NCBI GenBank assembly: GCA_964437335.1
Contig: CAYTGL010000010.1
Span: 14,699 to 78,698 of the forward strand
DNA length: 64,000 bases
Direction of reading: 5' to 3'
Source: JAITWN01 sp964437335
GTDB lineage: Bacteria; Pseudomonadota; Gammaproteobacteria; SZUA-140
The notes beneath the pieces were generated by a model, which had not been told where the DNA came from, searched no databases, and saw only the letters and a list, made by a program, of their open reading frames with translations. Within the stretch, counting starts at the first letter, position 1, and every line of letters starts with the position of its first letter. The translations under genes and the position numbers were made by a program. This document shows, one piece after another, positions 19,307 through 28,311 of the stretch.

Positions 19307-21516
19307 GGTCCGGGCGGACTTTGCAGGCCGCGTGTTCGCGTCGAGTCGTCGTGTCGATCGCGCTGGTGTTTCTGCTGCTGTGCGGCATTCCGGCGCAGGC
19401 CGCCTCGACGCCGGCGCCCTTTCCGGTCGTCAACGGGACGATCCACAGCGCGGTCGTTGCGGGCAATACGCTTTACATCGGCGGCGAATTCAGCGCCGTC
19501 ACCAATCCCGGGTCGGTCACCGGCATACCCCGCGCCAACCTCGCCGCGATCGATCTCGAGACTCGCACGCTGCGCAACGAATGGGTCGCCGACGTCTCCA
19601 GGCAAGCAGGACAGGCCGCGGTCTATGCGCTGTCGGTCTCGCCATCCGGTGGCGCGCTCTTTGTCGGCGGCGACTTCGATACGATACGCAACGTCGCTCA
19701 CGAGAATCTTGCCGCGGTCTCCGTCAACACCGGTGTTCCGGTTGCGGCCTGGGCTCAGAGCCCGGGTCCCGGCGCGCCGGTGCGTGCGCTGGCCAGGTCG
19801 GAGGATGGCGTCAATCTGTACCTCGGGGGCGAGTTCACTTCGATTGGTGGCGTTCCGCGATCGAGGCTCGCAAGCGTCAATCCAGGCAATGGCGCGTTGC
19901 TGCCGTGGGAACCCGATATCGATGGTGCTATCCATGCGCTGGTGATCGACAGCGAGCAAGGGCGGCTGTTCGCCGGCGGCGAGTTTTCGGTAATCGGCGG
20001 CGTGAGTTGTCCCAGGCTCGCGTCGATCAGCCTGTCGAGCGCACGTGCGACCTATTGCGATCAGACGTTTGCCGGTGTTGCGGTTTATGCGCTGGCCTAT
20101 GCGGGAGGCGCGCTGCATGTCGGCGGGGCCTTTGACGCCGTGGCCGGCGGGTCACGCAACAATCTTGCAGTGCTGCAGGCTTCCGGCGCCGGTTTTGTGC
20201 TCGACACTTGGCATGCGGACCTGAATGGCGTCGTGCGTACACTGGCGCTCGATACGACGGGCCTGCGGCTGTACGCCGGAGGGGACTTCACGACAGCCCG
20301 GGGTGGCGCCGATACGCGCGAGCGGCTCGCAGCGCTCAGACTCGGACCGCTCGACGAAAATAACCGTCTGCTCGCCTGGAATCCTGCCGCGAATGGCGCG
20401 GTCCGCGCGCTGACCCTCGCCACCGGGGGCGAACTGCTGTTTACTGGCGGCTCCTTCACCCAGGTCGGCGCACAGGTGATCGAGGGCCTGGCGGCGCTTC
20501 CGGTCGCAACTCCGGTGACGGTGGTGGATCCGCCCGGCGGCGCTCACCAGGCGCTCGGGTTCGTGTCGCTGAGCTGTGAAGACCGTTCCGGCGCAGGATG
20601 TGCGCAGATCTGTTATTCGACGAGTGAAGTCCCGCCCGCGGACAGTTGCGCTGTCACGCCCCCTGACCGGGTCGAGGTCGTGATCGGGGAAGCGGTCACG
20701 ACGATTCGTTTCTTCTCCGGGGACGCGGATGGCAATCGCGAGGTGGAACGCACCGAACGCTTTGCGATCGACGACGAGGCCCCGGTCACGGTGGTTTCGC
20801 CGTTGCCGCTGCCGGACGGGGAGTGGTTCGGCATCGCGACGCTGGAACCGGTCACGATGATATGCCAGGACAATCAAGCCGACTTCGGCTGTGCGACTCA
20901 TTACACGCTCGATGGCTCCGCGCCGACGACTGCGTCCACGCTCTATAATTCGCCGGTCTTGCTCGATTCGCTGTTGCCGCCTTCTTCGGTTCCGCCGGAA
21001 GAAGTCGATCCACTGCAGCACCTTTCCGGCGTCTTCACGCTGCGGGTGTTCTCGCTCGATGGCGCCGGCAACCAGGAAGCGACAAAGGACCTGATCTTCC
21101 GGGTCGACCTCGCCCCGCCGGTCGTCACGGCTTCATTGCCGAGCGGTACCTTTGTCGCCCCGGCGACATTGAGCCTTGAATGCAACGACGGCACCGGCTC
21201 AGGGTGCGCGGCGATGTTTTACACGACCGACAACAGCACGCCGTCCGACGGCACCCAGCGCGATCTCTCCGGCAATCTGATCCCGGAGAGCGCGCGCTAC
21301 GAGGGCCCGCTGACCCTGACCAAAGCGACGGTTCTGAGAGTCTTCGCCGCCGATCGCGCAGGAAACTCTTCGTCGGAGATCATCGGCATCTATGCGCTGA
21401 GTGATCCGACCCGGGAGACGCGGTCGGGGGTTGGGGCGGTGGATTATGCGCTGTTGCTGATACTGCTTGGGCTGGGGGTGCTGCGAAGAAATAGCGGCGA
21501 TCACGCTCCGCGATGA
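19303..21516 (+). CDS. Paralogous secreted beta-propeller/CHB_HEX_C protein with C-terminal sorting-type tail
   Basis: About 737 residues, with the same plan as its upstream neighbour: a signal peptide (VVVSIALVFLLLCGIPAQAAS), about six LYIGGEFSxV-type propeller repeats, then three CHB_HEX_C-like domains (around ICYSTSEVPPADSC, YTLDGSAPTTASTLYN and FYTTDNSTPSDGTQ) with conserved Cys pairs, and a tail GVGAVDYALLLILLGLGVL followed by RRNSG. The ATG overlaps the previous stop (ATGA) and has GGGGGAAG upstream, so the two genes are coupled. The pair probably arose by tandem duplication followed by gain or loss of one C-terminal domain. It stops 4 bases before the convergent purH stop. No exosortase or rhombosortase gene is visible in the window. 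Confidence 0.75.
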   Translation: MRSGRTLQAACSRRVVVSIALVFLLLCGIPAQAASTPAPFPVVNGTIHSAVVAGNTLYIGGEFSAVTNPGSVTGIPRANLAAIDLETRTLRNEWVADVSRQAGQAAVYALSVSPSGGALFVGGDFDTIRNVAHENLAAVSVNTGVPVAAWAQSPGPGAPVRALARSEDGVNLYLGGEFTSIGGVPRSRLASVNPGNGALLPWEPDIDGAIHALVIDSEQGRLFAGGEFSVIGGVSCPRLASISLSSARATYCDQTFAGVAVYALAYAGGALHVGGAFDAVAGGSRNNLAVLQASGAGFVLDTWHADLNGVVRTLALDTTGLRLYAGGDFTTARGGADTRERLAALRLGPLDENNRLLAWNPAANGAVRALTLATGGELLFTGGSFTQVGAQVIEGLAALPVATPVTVVDPPGGAHQALGFVSLSCEDRSGAGCAQICYSTSEVPPADSCAVTPPDRVEVVIGEAVTTIRFFSGDADGNREVERTERFAIDDEAPVTVVSPLPLPDGEWFGIATLEPVTMICQDNQADFGCATHYTLDGSAPTTASTLYNSPVLLDSLLPPSSVPPEEVDPLQHLSGVFTLRVFSLDGAGNQEATKDLIFRVDLAPPVVTASLPSGTFVAPATLSLECNDGTGSGCAAMFYTTDNSTPSDGTQRDLSGNLIPESARYEGPLTLTKATVLRVFAADRAGNSSSEIIGIYALSDPTRETRSGVGAVDYALLLILLGLGVLRRNSGDHAPR

Positions 21517-21520
21517 ATCG

Positions 21521-23086
21521 TCAATGCCGGAAATGCCGCACCCCGGTGAACACCATCGCGATGTCGTGATCGTCGGCGGCGGCGATGACCTCCGGGTCGC
21601 GCATCGAGCCGCCGGGCTGGATAACCGCGGTAACGCCGGCCTCGGCCGCGTGGTCGATGCCGTCCCGGAAAGGGAAGAAGGCATCCGAGGCCATCACTGA
21701 CCCCCTGACCTCGAGTCCTGCATCGGCAGCCTTGATCGCCGCGATGCGCGCGCTGTAGACCCGGCTCATCTGTCCTGCACCGACACCAATCGTCATGCGA
21801 TCGCGGCAATAGACGATCGCGTTCGATTTGACGAACTTCGCGACCTGCCACGCGAACAGCAGATCGTCCAGCTCGCGAGGGTCGGGCGCGCGGCGGCTGA
21901 CGACCTTCAGCGCCTGACGGGCAATGCTGCCGATGTCGCGATCCTGCACCAGCAGGCCGCCGTTGACGCGGCGGTAATCGAATCCTGCCTCGGGCCTCGT
22001 CGGCCATGTGCCACAGACCAGCACGCGGACGTTCGGTTTCGCCGCGAGCGCCGCGACTGCCGGCGATTCGACGGACGGCGCAATGATGACCTCGACGAAC
22101 TGGCGCTCAATGATGGCGCGCGCAGTGTCGCCGTCGAGCGGGCGGTTGAACGCGATGATGCCGCCGAAGGCCGACGTCGGATCGGTCGCATAGGCGCGAT
22201 CATAGGTCTGCAGCAGCGATCCACCGGCAGCGACACCGCAGGGATTCGCATGCTTGACTATGACACAGGCCGTCTCATCGAAGCCCTTGACGCATTCGAG
22301 CGCGGTGTCGGCATCGGCGATGTTGTTGAACGACAGCGCCTTGCCCTGGATCATCCGCGCCGTCGCGACATTGCCTTCCGCCGCGTCGCAGTCGCGATAG
22401 AAGGCGGCCTGCTGGTGCGGGTTCTCGCCGTAGCGCAGATCCTCGACCTTCTGCGCCTGGAGGTTATGGGTATGCGGAAAGCGCAGACGCTCGCCGTCAG
22501 GCGTGATACTCCCGAGGTAATCGGCGATCATGCCGTCGTAGCGCGCAGTGTGCTCGAAGGTCTTCACCGCGAGCGAAAAGCGCAGCGCATCGCCGACCGC
22601 GCCGCGCTGCGTCTGCAGCTCGGCGAGCACCGCCGGGTAGTCGGCCGGGTCGACGATGACGGTCACTGCGGCATGATTCTTCGCGGCGGCGCGCAGCATC
22701 GCCGGTCCGCCAATGTCGATATTCTCGATCGCTTCGGCAAAGGTACAGTCCGCCCTTGCGACCGTCGCCGCGAATGGATACAGGTTCACGGCGACCAGGT
22801 CGATCGGCGCGATGCCGGCCTGCATCATGATCTGGTCGTCGATGCCGCGCCGGCCGAGCAGGCCGCCGTGAATCATCGGATGCAGAGTTTTGACGCGGCC
22901 GTCCATCATCTCCGGAAAGCCGGTGTGGTCGGATACTTCGGTGACCGCGATGCCCTGTTTCGCGAGCAGCCGCGCCGTGCCGCCGGTCGACAGGATCTCG
23001 ACGCCGAGTTGCTGCAGGCCGCGCGCGAACTCGACGATCCCCGCCTTGTCGGAGACGCTGAGCAGCGCGCGTGCTACCGGCCGCAT
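21521..23086 (-). CDS. purH: Bifunctional AICAR transformylase/IMP cyclohydrolase
   Basis: A 521-residue enzyme of the last two steps of IMP synthesis. The N-terminal MGS-like cyclohydrolase domain (ALLSVSDKAGIVEFARGL, STGGTARLL, DGRVKTLHPMIHGGLL) is followed by the AICARFT domain (RYGENPHQQAAFYRD, VKHANPCGVAAG, SDAFFPFRDGIDHAAEAGV). Length and motifs are normal. It is the last gene of the prmA-DUF3426-dusB-fis-purH run, 48 bases after fis. The usual neighbour purD is displaced (see purD). Confidence 0.97.
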   Translation of the reverse strand: MRPVARALLSVSDKAGIVEFARGLQQLGVEILSTGGTARLLAKQGIAVTEVSDHTGFPEMMDGRVKTLHPMIHGGLLGRRGIDDQIMMQAGIAPIDLVAVNLYPFAATVARADCTFAEAIENIDIGGPAMLRAAAKNHAAVTVIVDPADYPAVLAELQTQRGAVGDALRFSLAVKTFEHTARYDGMIADYLGSITPDGERLRFPHTHNLQAQKVEDLRYGENPHQQAAFYRDCDAAEGNVATARMIQGKALSFNNIADADTALECVKGFDETACVIVKHANPCGVAAGGSLLQTYDRAYATDPTSAFGGIIAFNRPLDGDTARAIIERQFVEVIIAPSVESPAVAALAAKPNVRVLVCGTWPTRPEAGFDYRRVNGGLLVQDRDIGSIARQALKVVSRRAPDPRELDDLLFAWQVAKFVKSNAIVYCRDRMTIGVGAGQMSRVYSARIAAIKAADAGLEVRGSVMASDAFFPFRDGIDHAAEAGVTAVIQPGGSMRDPEVIAAADDHDIAMVFTGVRHFRH

Positions 23087-23134
23087 CGGGCGGTTTTCCG
23101 GATCAGTGAGATAGTCATCTTTGGCAGGGTATGG

Positions 23135-23425
23135 TTACTTGTTCAGGTCGTGCTTTTCGAGTTTCTTGCGCAGCGTGCTGCGGTTGATGCCGAGGATCTC
23201 GGCGGCCCGGCTCTGGTTGCCGCGGGTGAACTCCATGACGGATTTCAGCAACGGGTATTCGACCTCGTTGATCACGAAGTCATAGAGATCCTGGCACGGC
23301 TTGTGGCCGTCGAGGTCGCGGAAATATCGCTCAAGCGCCAGCTGTATGCATTCAGACAGCGGCTTCGCGCGATGTTCCTCGACGACGACCGGCATCAGCG
23401 GCGCGGGTTGCCCGGATGCGCTCAT
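23135..23425 (-). CDS. fis: DNA-binding protein Fis
   Basis: A 96-residue nucleoid protein/transcription factor with the four-helix Fis fold. The C-terminal helix-turn-helix reads TRGNQSRAAEILGINRSTLRKKLEKHDL, matching the family very well; the first part is a flexible arm. Its start codon overlaps the dusB stop (ATGA at 23425-23422). The dusB-fis pairing is conserved in gammaproteobacteria and is one of the best lineage clues in the window. Confidence 0.96.
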   Translation of the reverse strand: MSASGQPAPLMPVVVEEHRAKPLSECIQLALERYFRDLDGHKPCQDLYDFVINEVEYPLLKSVMEFTRGNQSRAAEILGINRSTLRKKLEKHDLNK

Positions 23426-24408
23426 GCGGCGAGATCGATATCGGCCGCCACGCGGTCGAAGAATACGCGCGTCGCGCCGAGCTGCGCCTCGACGGTCTCG
23501 GCCTGGTTGATGTACTGGCGGAACGCGGCGCCGCCGGTCTGCCCCTTGCTGTACCAGCCGATGTGCTTGCGCGCAATGCGCACGCCGAGGTCCTCGCCGT
23601 AAAAGGCGTACAGTTGTTCGAGATGGCCGAGCATGACGTCGCGAATCCAGGACACCGGCGGTTCCGGCAGATGTTCGCCGGTCATCAGGTAGTGAGCGAT
23701 CGCGCGGAAGATCCACGGCCGTCCCTGCGCGGCGCGGCCGATCATGACGCCATCGGCGCCGGTGTAATCGAGGACGTGCTTCGCCTGCTCCGGGCTGCGG
23801 ATGTCGCCATTCGCGATGACCGGAATGGCGACCTCGGCCTTGATCGCGGCGATCGTGTCGTATTCGGCGTCGCCGGTATAGCCGCAGGCGCGGGTGCGGC
23901 CATGGACGGCGAGAGCCTGGATGCCGGCCTGTTCGGCGATGCGCGCGATGCGGACGCCGTTGCGGTGACCCGTATCCCAGCCGGTGCGGATCTTCAGCGT
24001 GACCGGCACGTCGACCGCGGCGACGACGGCGTCGAGGATGCGTCCGACCAGCGGTTCTTCGCGCAACAGTGCCGAGCCGGCCATGACGTTGCAGACCTTT
24101 TTCGCCGGACAGCCCATGTTGATGTCGATGATTTGGGCGCCGTTGTCGACGTTGTAGCGCGCCGCCTCGGCCATCATCAAAGGATCGGCGCCGGCGATCT
24201 GCACCGAGCGCGGGTCGGCCTCACCGCGGTGGTCGGCGCGGCGGCGGGTCTTCACGCTGCCCCACAGCAGCGAGTTGCAGGAAACCATCTCCGAGACGGC
24301 AAGTCCCGCGCCGAGTCGCTTGCACAACTGGCGGAACGGACGGTCGGTCACGCCTGCCATCGGCGCGAGCACCAGGTTGTTCGCGAGCTTGTAGGGGCCG
24401 ATCTGCAT
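23422..24408 (-). CDS. dusB: tRNA-dihydrouridine synthase B
   Basis: A 328-residue FMN enzyme reducing uridine to dihydrouridine in the tRNA D-loop. Family features are APMAGVTDRPFR near the N-terminus, IDINMGCPAKKVCN carrying the catalytic Cys, HGRTRACGYTGDAEY, and the FMN phosphate site GADGVMIGRAAQGRPW. The start at 24408 (MQIGPYKLANN) matches DusB N-termini; a longer in-frame extension upstream has no family support. It is cotranscribed with fis. Confidence 0.96.
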   Translation of the reverse strand: MQIGPYKLANNLVLAPMAGVTDRPFRQLCKRLGAGLAVSEMVSCNSLLWGSVKTRRRADHRGEADPRSVQIAGADPLMMAEAARYNVDNGAQIIDINMGCPAKKVCNVMAGSALLREEPLVGRILDAVVAAVDVPVTLKIRTGWDTGHRNGVRIARIAEQAGIQALAVHGRTRACGYTGDAEYDTIAAIKAEVAIPVIANGDIRSPEQAKHVLDYTGADGVMIGRAAQGRPWIFRAIAHYLMTGEHLPEPPVSWIRDVMLGHLEQLYAFYGEDLGVRIARKHIGWYSKGQTGGAAFRQYINQAETVEAQLGATRVFFDRVAADIDLAA

Positions 24409-24513
24409 CAGGGTGTGTCTCGTGCTTTCGAGCGAAAGCGGAACATCATAACCGCTCCCCGCCCGGCGATAAAGTCCCGGAAAAAGTTCCATGCCGGACC
24501 GGATGTTGGCAGC

Positions 24514-25239
24514 TTACATCAGTTCAAACGAAAAGTTGACCGCCTCGGGTCCGGGATCGACGATGTCGAGACGCACCCTGATCGGCGTTTGCGCCGGCAT
24601 CCCGTCTCTGGTTGACAAGTTATGCGGCAGGTACTCATCCGCGCTGAAGCGTCGCAATGCGAGCGGGCGATTGCGCAGATCGAAGAAGCCGAGTTGTATG
24701 ATCGGCCATGCCTGGCTATAAGACGCCTGGTTCGTGATCGTGATATTGACGATCAGCGCGTCGGCGATGTCCGGGTGCCGCCGGATGTCGCGCCCCGCGA
24801 TGCGGATCAGCTCAGGCGAGCGCATCAGCGGGAGTTCGCAGCCGGCATGCAGGCACAGCCACTCGAGCCAGGGCCGGAACTGGGCATGACGCGCGAGTTC
24901 GTCGCGCGTGACATAGGCGTATTGCGCGATCAGCGTCAGGATCAGTAACAGGCTGGTCAGCCCCCAGAACAGCGTCGCGACCGGGTTGCGGGTACGCACA
25001 CGAGCCCGTCCTGATGGCGATACCTGATACCGGGGGACGTCCTCCGCGTCGACGCGGATTCCGGCGAGTGGCGCTTCAGGCGCCTCATTCAGGCGGTCGA
25101 TTGACGGATCCTGCCGCGTGGCCGTGATTTTCGGACTGAAGAGATGGCCGCAGTTCGCACAGACGATGGGGTCATTGAGATCGGGGTCCGCGACCGGCGG
25201 GGAGATCAGGGCGTTGCACTGGGGGCAGGGGATCTGCAT
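24514..25239 (-). CDS. DUF3426 protein with N-terminal zinc ribbon
   Basis: A 241-residue protein with an N-terminal zinc-ribbon of the MJ0042 type (CPQCNALISPP...CANCGHLF, two CxxC pairs), a polar linker, one transmembrane helix (about residues 88-107, ATLFWGLTSLLLILTLIAQY), and an extracytoplasmic DUF3426 beta domain. The topology suggests a cytosolic zinc finger tethered to the inner membrane. Function is unknown; position between prmA and dusB-fis is common in beta- and gammaproteobacteria. Confidence 0.88.
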   Translation of the reverse strand: MQIPCPQCNALISPPVADPDLNDPIVCANCGHLFSPKITATRQDPSIDRLNEAPEAPLAGIRVDAEDVPRYQVSPSGRARVRTRNPVATLFWGLTSLLLILTLIAQYAYVTRDELARHAQFRPWLEWLCLHAGCELPLMRSPELIRIAGRDIRRHPDIADALIVNITITNQASYSQAWPIIQLGFFDLRNRPLALRRFSADEYLPHNLSTRDGMPAQTPIRVRLDIVDPGPEAVNFSFELM

Positions 25240-25262
25240 GGAGGCATTATAGGGGATCGCCG

Positions 25263-26162
25263 TCAGTGTCGTATCGCATCGAGGCGCACCCAGCCTTCCC
25301 GTTCGATGCGTTCCATCGGTTCAAGGCCCGCCTGTGCGAGCGCGGCGGCGACTGCGGCCGCCTGATCGACGAGGATCCCGGAGACCGTCAGCCGCCCGCC
25401 TGATGCCAGCAGCGCGGCGAAACGTGGCGCGAGGTCGATCAGCGGTTTCGCGAGGATATTCGCGAGCAGGCTGTCGGCCTCGAACGCAGGGACCGCTTCG
25501 GGTCTCGCAACGACGATCCTGTCCCGCACATGATTTGCGCCGGCGTTATCGGCGGTCGCAGTCAGCGCTTGTGGATCGAAATCGATCGCAAGCACCGCGG
25601 CGGCCCCGAGCCGGGCCGCCGCGATCGCAAGGATTCCGGAGCCGCAGCCATAATCGATGACCCGGTCGCCGCGGCGGCAATACCGGTCCAGCCATTCGAG
25701 GCACAAGGCCGTCGTCGGGTGGGTTCCGGTGCCGAAGGCGAGACCGGGGTCGAGGATGACGGTCACCGCATCGGGTGCGTCGACGGACTGTCCGCGCGGG
25801 CAGATCCACAGCCGGTTGCCGAAGCGCATCGGCCGCAGTTCGTCGAGCCGGGCCCGCTCCCAGTCGCGTCCCTCGAATCGGCTGATGCGTGCTACCGGTG
25901 GTGCATCGAGATCCAGCGAAGCCTGCACCTGATGCAGCACGGCGGTAGTGTCGACCGACGCGTCGAACAGGCCGACAGCCGAGACATGCGGCCACAGTGG
26001 CGCCTCGCCGGGGGCGGGTTCAAGCACCGGATCGTCGGCGGCATCGACCATCGTGACCGACAAGGCGCCGGCCTCGGACAGGGCCTCGGCGAGCGCGTCG
26101 GCCTGTTCGCGTTCGGCCTCGAGCCGTATCTCGATCCAGGACTCATCGGAAGTGTGCGACAT
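25263..26162 (-). CDS. prmA: Ribosomal protein L11 methyltransferase
   Basis: A 299-residue enzyme that trimethylates ribosomal protein L11. It has the N-terminal L11-recognition domain, then a SAM domain with DPGLAFGTGTHPTTALCLEWL, motif I VIDYGCGSGILAIAAARLGA, motif II DFDPQALTATADNA and the NPPY-like NILAKPLIDL. The start at 26162 (MSHTSDESWIEIRL) matches PrmA N-termini. It heads the run with the DUF3426 gene, dusB, fis and purH. Confidence 0.96.
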   Translation of the reverse strand: MSHTSDESWIEIRLEAEREQADALAEALSEAGALSVTMVDAADDPVLEPAPGEAPLWPHVSAVGLFDASVDTTAVLHQVQASLDLDAPPVARISRFEGRDWERARLDELRPMRFGNRLWICPRGQSVDAPDAVTVILDPGLAFGTGTHPTTALCLEWLDRYCRRGDRVIDYGCGSGILAIAAARLGAAAVLAIDFDPQALTATADNAGANHVRDRIVVARPEAVPAFEADSLLANILAKPLIDLAPRFAALLASGGRLTVSGILVDQAAAVAAALAQAGLEPMERIEREGWVRLDAIRH

Positions 26163-26352
26163 CGCGGCACAGACTAGCAGACGCGGTGCAGGCCGGCCAC
26201 CGTCCGGGGGCTTGCAAAGGCATCGGCAGCGGCATAAGGTGGTGCAGATAATATGCGGAAGCAGCGGTTTTGCGACAGGCGGCCGTGTTCGCGGCGGGGC
26301 AGGAAACACGGGCATGCTTGATCGCAAGCCAGTTCAGATCGAGACGACCGGC

Positions 26353-27000
26353 ATGACTGAAATGGTACGTCCAGTGATGTTGTTTGCGGCGCTGTCCTTC
26401 GCAGCCGGCGGCGCCTGTGCATCCGGCGATGGTCTCGTGCTCAATCCCGGATTCGGCCAGTCTGATTTCAACACGGTCGTCCATAAACTCGGCATCCTGA
26501 CGGCATACGATGCAGTTGCCCCGGCCGAGCCGCTCGGCGCCACCGCCTTCACTCTCGACCTGACCACCACGAACTACGCGCTCGATCACAGCGCGTGGGA
26601 CTTTGCAGCCAGTGATGGCAATACGCCCTCGCAGCTGACAATGTCACGTATACACGCGCGCAAGGGCCTGTTCGAAGGCTCGACGGTGACGCCGGCCGTG
26701 TCAGTGACGGGCCATTACAGCCAGCTGACCGGCGTCGATAACCACGATCTCACCGCCTACGGCATCGATCTCAACATCAGCAAGGGTTTTGCGCTGTTCA
26801 CACCGTATGGCGGCATCGGGCAGGTCTGGTATGACGGCAGCGAGAACGCCGACACTCTCAACCTCGGCGATCGTAACACCTCGCAAACCCGCGGTTACCT
26901 CGGCATGCGCGTCGGCCTCTTGCCGTCCCTGAGCGTCACCGCCCAGGCCGATTTCGCCGAGATCAACAGCTACAGCCTGCGTCTCAATCTCGGTTTCTGA
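26353..27000 (+). CDS. Small outer-membrane beta-barrel-like protein
   Basis: About 215 residues, with a signal peptide (MTEMVRPVMLFAALSFAAGGACASG) and alternating beta strands ending in LRLNLGF. A C-terminal Phe is typical of proteins inserted by the BAM complex. Aromatic-rich strands (VTGHYSQLTGVDNH, YGGIGQVWYDGSE, RGYLGMRVGLLP) suggest an 8-strand porin-like barrel. I do not recognise a family. Start codons at 26314 and 26362 are alternatives. A GATCAAA/TTTGATC palindrome begins three bases after the stop codon. Confidence 0.65.
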   Translation: MTEMVRPVMLFAALSFAAGGACASGDGLVLNPGFGQSDFNTVVHKLGILTAYDAVAPAEPLGATAFTLDLTTTNYALDHSAWDFAASDGNTPSQLTMSRIHARKGLFEGSTVTPAVSVTGHYSQLTGVDNHDLTAYGIDLNISKGFALFTPYGGIGQVWYDGSENADTLNLGDRNTSQTRGYLGMRVGLLPSLSVTAQADFAEINSYSLRLNLGF

Positions 27001-27002
27001 AT

Positions 27003-27029
27003 GATCAAACGACTCTGACCCCTTTGATC
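27003..27029. repeat. Short palindrome behind the outer-membrane protein gene
   Basis: Arms GATCAAA (27003-27009) and TTTGATC (27023-27029) enclose CTCTGACCCC-type sequence. The right half resembles the palindrome at 32919-32960 (TCTGACCC followed by T and GA), and the arms resemble 13898-13920. No T-run follows. Confidence 0.5.
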
Positions 27030-27097
27030 CCCGGATTTCATGCCTGTGGCATTGTAGTACAATAGTTCGCTGTTGCGCCGATGAGGACTGCAGACCC

Positions 27098-27508
27098 GTG
27101 ACACTGAACAGCGACAAAGTCATCCCGATATATCCCGAGAAGATCACGACCCAGAACAAGTGCGGTTACTGCACGAATTCCAAGTGCTGCACCTATCTGA
27201 CCCAGGAGATCCCGACGCCGCGCTCCAAGCATGATTTCGATCACCTGCTGTGGCAGATCTCGCATCGCGACGTCAATATCTATAAGGATGAGGATGGCTG
27301 GTACCTGCTGGTCAACAACCGCTGCCTGCACCTGCAGTCAAACGGGATGTGCGGCATCTATGACACCCGACCACAGATTTGCCGCGACCATTCGAACGAA
27401 GATTGCGAATTCGACGAGCCGGCCGAGGAGGGATTCGAATTGTTTTTCAACAGCTACGAGTCGCTGCTGGCGTATTGCAGGAAGCGGTTCAAGCGATGGG
27501 GACAGTAG
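27098..27508 (+). CDS. YkgJ-family cysteine-cluster protein
   Basis: A 136-residue small cytosolic protein of the YkgJ/CxxCxxxxCC family, thought to bind Zn or Fe-S. The cluster CGYCTNSKCC is near the N-terminus, and further cysteines occur in NNRCLHLQSNGMCGIYDTRPQICRDH and NEDC. It starts with GTG 27098. A TACAAT hexamer at 27058-27063 is a possible -10, but no clear -35 was found. The biochemical role of the family is not established. Confidence 0.85.
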   Translation: MTLNSDKVIPIYPEKITTQNKCGYCTNSKCCTYLTQEIPTPRSKHDFDHLLWQISHRDVNIYKDEDGWYLLVNNRCLHLQSNGMCGIYDTRPQICRDHSNEDCEFDEPAEEGFELFFNSYESLLAYCRKRFKRWGQ

Positions 27509-27562
27509 CAGCAGGGCCTGATCGATGCGGGAATCGATGCGGTTTGCTTTGTTCACCGCATG

Positions 27563-28243
27563 CTACGGTTTTCTGATCGGTACCGGCGACGGGCGCGGGA
27601 AGATGTCGCGGAAATTGTGCAACACCGGAAAATCCCGGCAGTCGCGCGCGGCCTGGCGTGAATCCGGCGCCGCGACGAACAGCAGGTGCGCGATGCCGCC
27701 GCGACGGGCCGATTCGAGTACCGCGAGGTTGTCGTCGATCAGCAGGGTGTGGGCGGGATCGTAGGATTCCAGCTGCTGCAGACGTTCCCAGAAGGCCTCG
27801 TCCTCCTTGGGCAGGCCAAGACTATGCGCGCTGATGACCGCATCGAGCAGCGTGTCGATGCCGGTACGTTCGAGCTTGAGCGCCAGGCTCTTGTGATGGG
27901 CATTGGTGACCAGGACCGCGCGCCGCCCACTCGCGCGTAGCGCAGACAGGAAATCGGGGACATCGGGGCGGACTGCGATCAGATGCGCAAGTTCGAGCTT
28001 GAGCCGGGGGATATCGAGTTCGAGGGCCTCGCTCCAGTAATCGACGCAATACCAGTTCATAGTGCCACGCAGCGCGTCGAAGCGCTGATAGAGCATTAAT
28101 CTGGCCTCGTCCGGATCGAGGCCGTGGATCTCGGCGTAGCGCAGCGGCAGGTGATCCTGCCAGAAGCGATTGTCGAAATTCAAGTCGAGCAGCGTGCCGT
28201 CCATGTCGAGCAGCACGGTGCGTATTGGATCCCAGTCGGTCAT
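27563..28243 (-). CDS. yrfG: GMP/IMP nucleotidase YrfG (HAD family)
   Basis: A 226-residue HAD phosphatase. Motif I is LLDMDGTLLDLNFD with the nucleophile Asp, motif II LVTNAHHKS, motif III the Lys of LGLPKEDEAFW, and motif IV LIDDNLAVLESA. The sequence pattern (YCVDYWSEAL, FWERLQQLE) is that of YrfG, which in E. coli dephosphorylates GMP and IMP. ATG 28243 is used; a TTG at 28246 is next to it. It is divergent from nudE, as in E. coli. Confidence 0.93.
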   Translation of the reverse strand: MTDWDPIRTVLLDMDGTLLDLNFDNRFWQDHLPLRYAEIHGLDPDEARLMLYQRFDALRGTMNWYCVDYWSEALELDIPRLKLELAHLIAVRPDVPDFLSALRASGRRAVLVTNAHHKSLALKLERTGIDTLLDAVISAHSLGLPKEDEAFWERLQQLESYDPAHTLLIDDNLAVLESARRGGIAHLLFVAAPDSRQAARDCRDFPVLHNFRDIFPRPSPVPIRKP

Positions 28244-28293
28244 CAAGATCAGATTTTCGCGAGGGTAATTGTCCGTTTACCGGCGGGTGTCGC

Positions 28294-28299
28294 TATAAT
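28294..28299 (+). promoter_or_regulatory. Possible -10 box of nudE
   Basis: A perfect TATAAT 13 bases before the nudE start codon. A TTGTCC hexamer lies 19 bases upstream, which is a poor -35 spacing. The implied start would leave almost no leader, so this is tentative. Confidence 0.3.
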
Positions 28300-28311
28300 C
28301 GACAGTCTATC

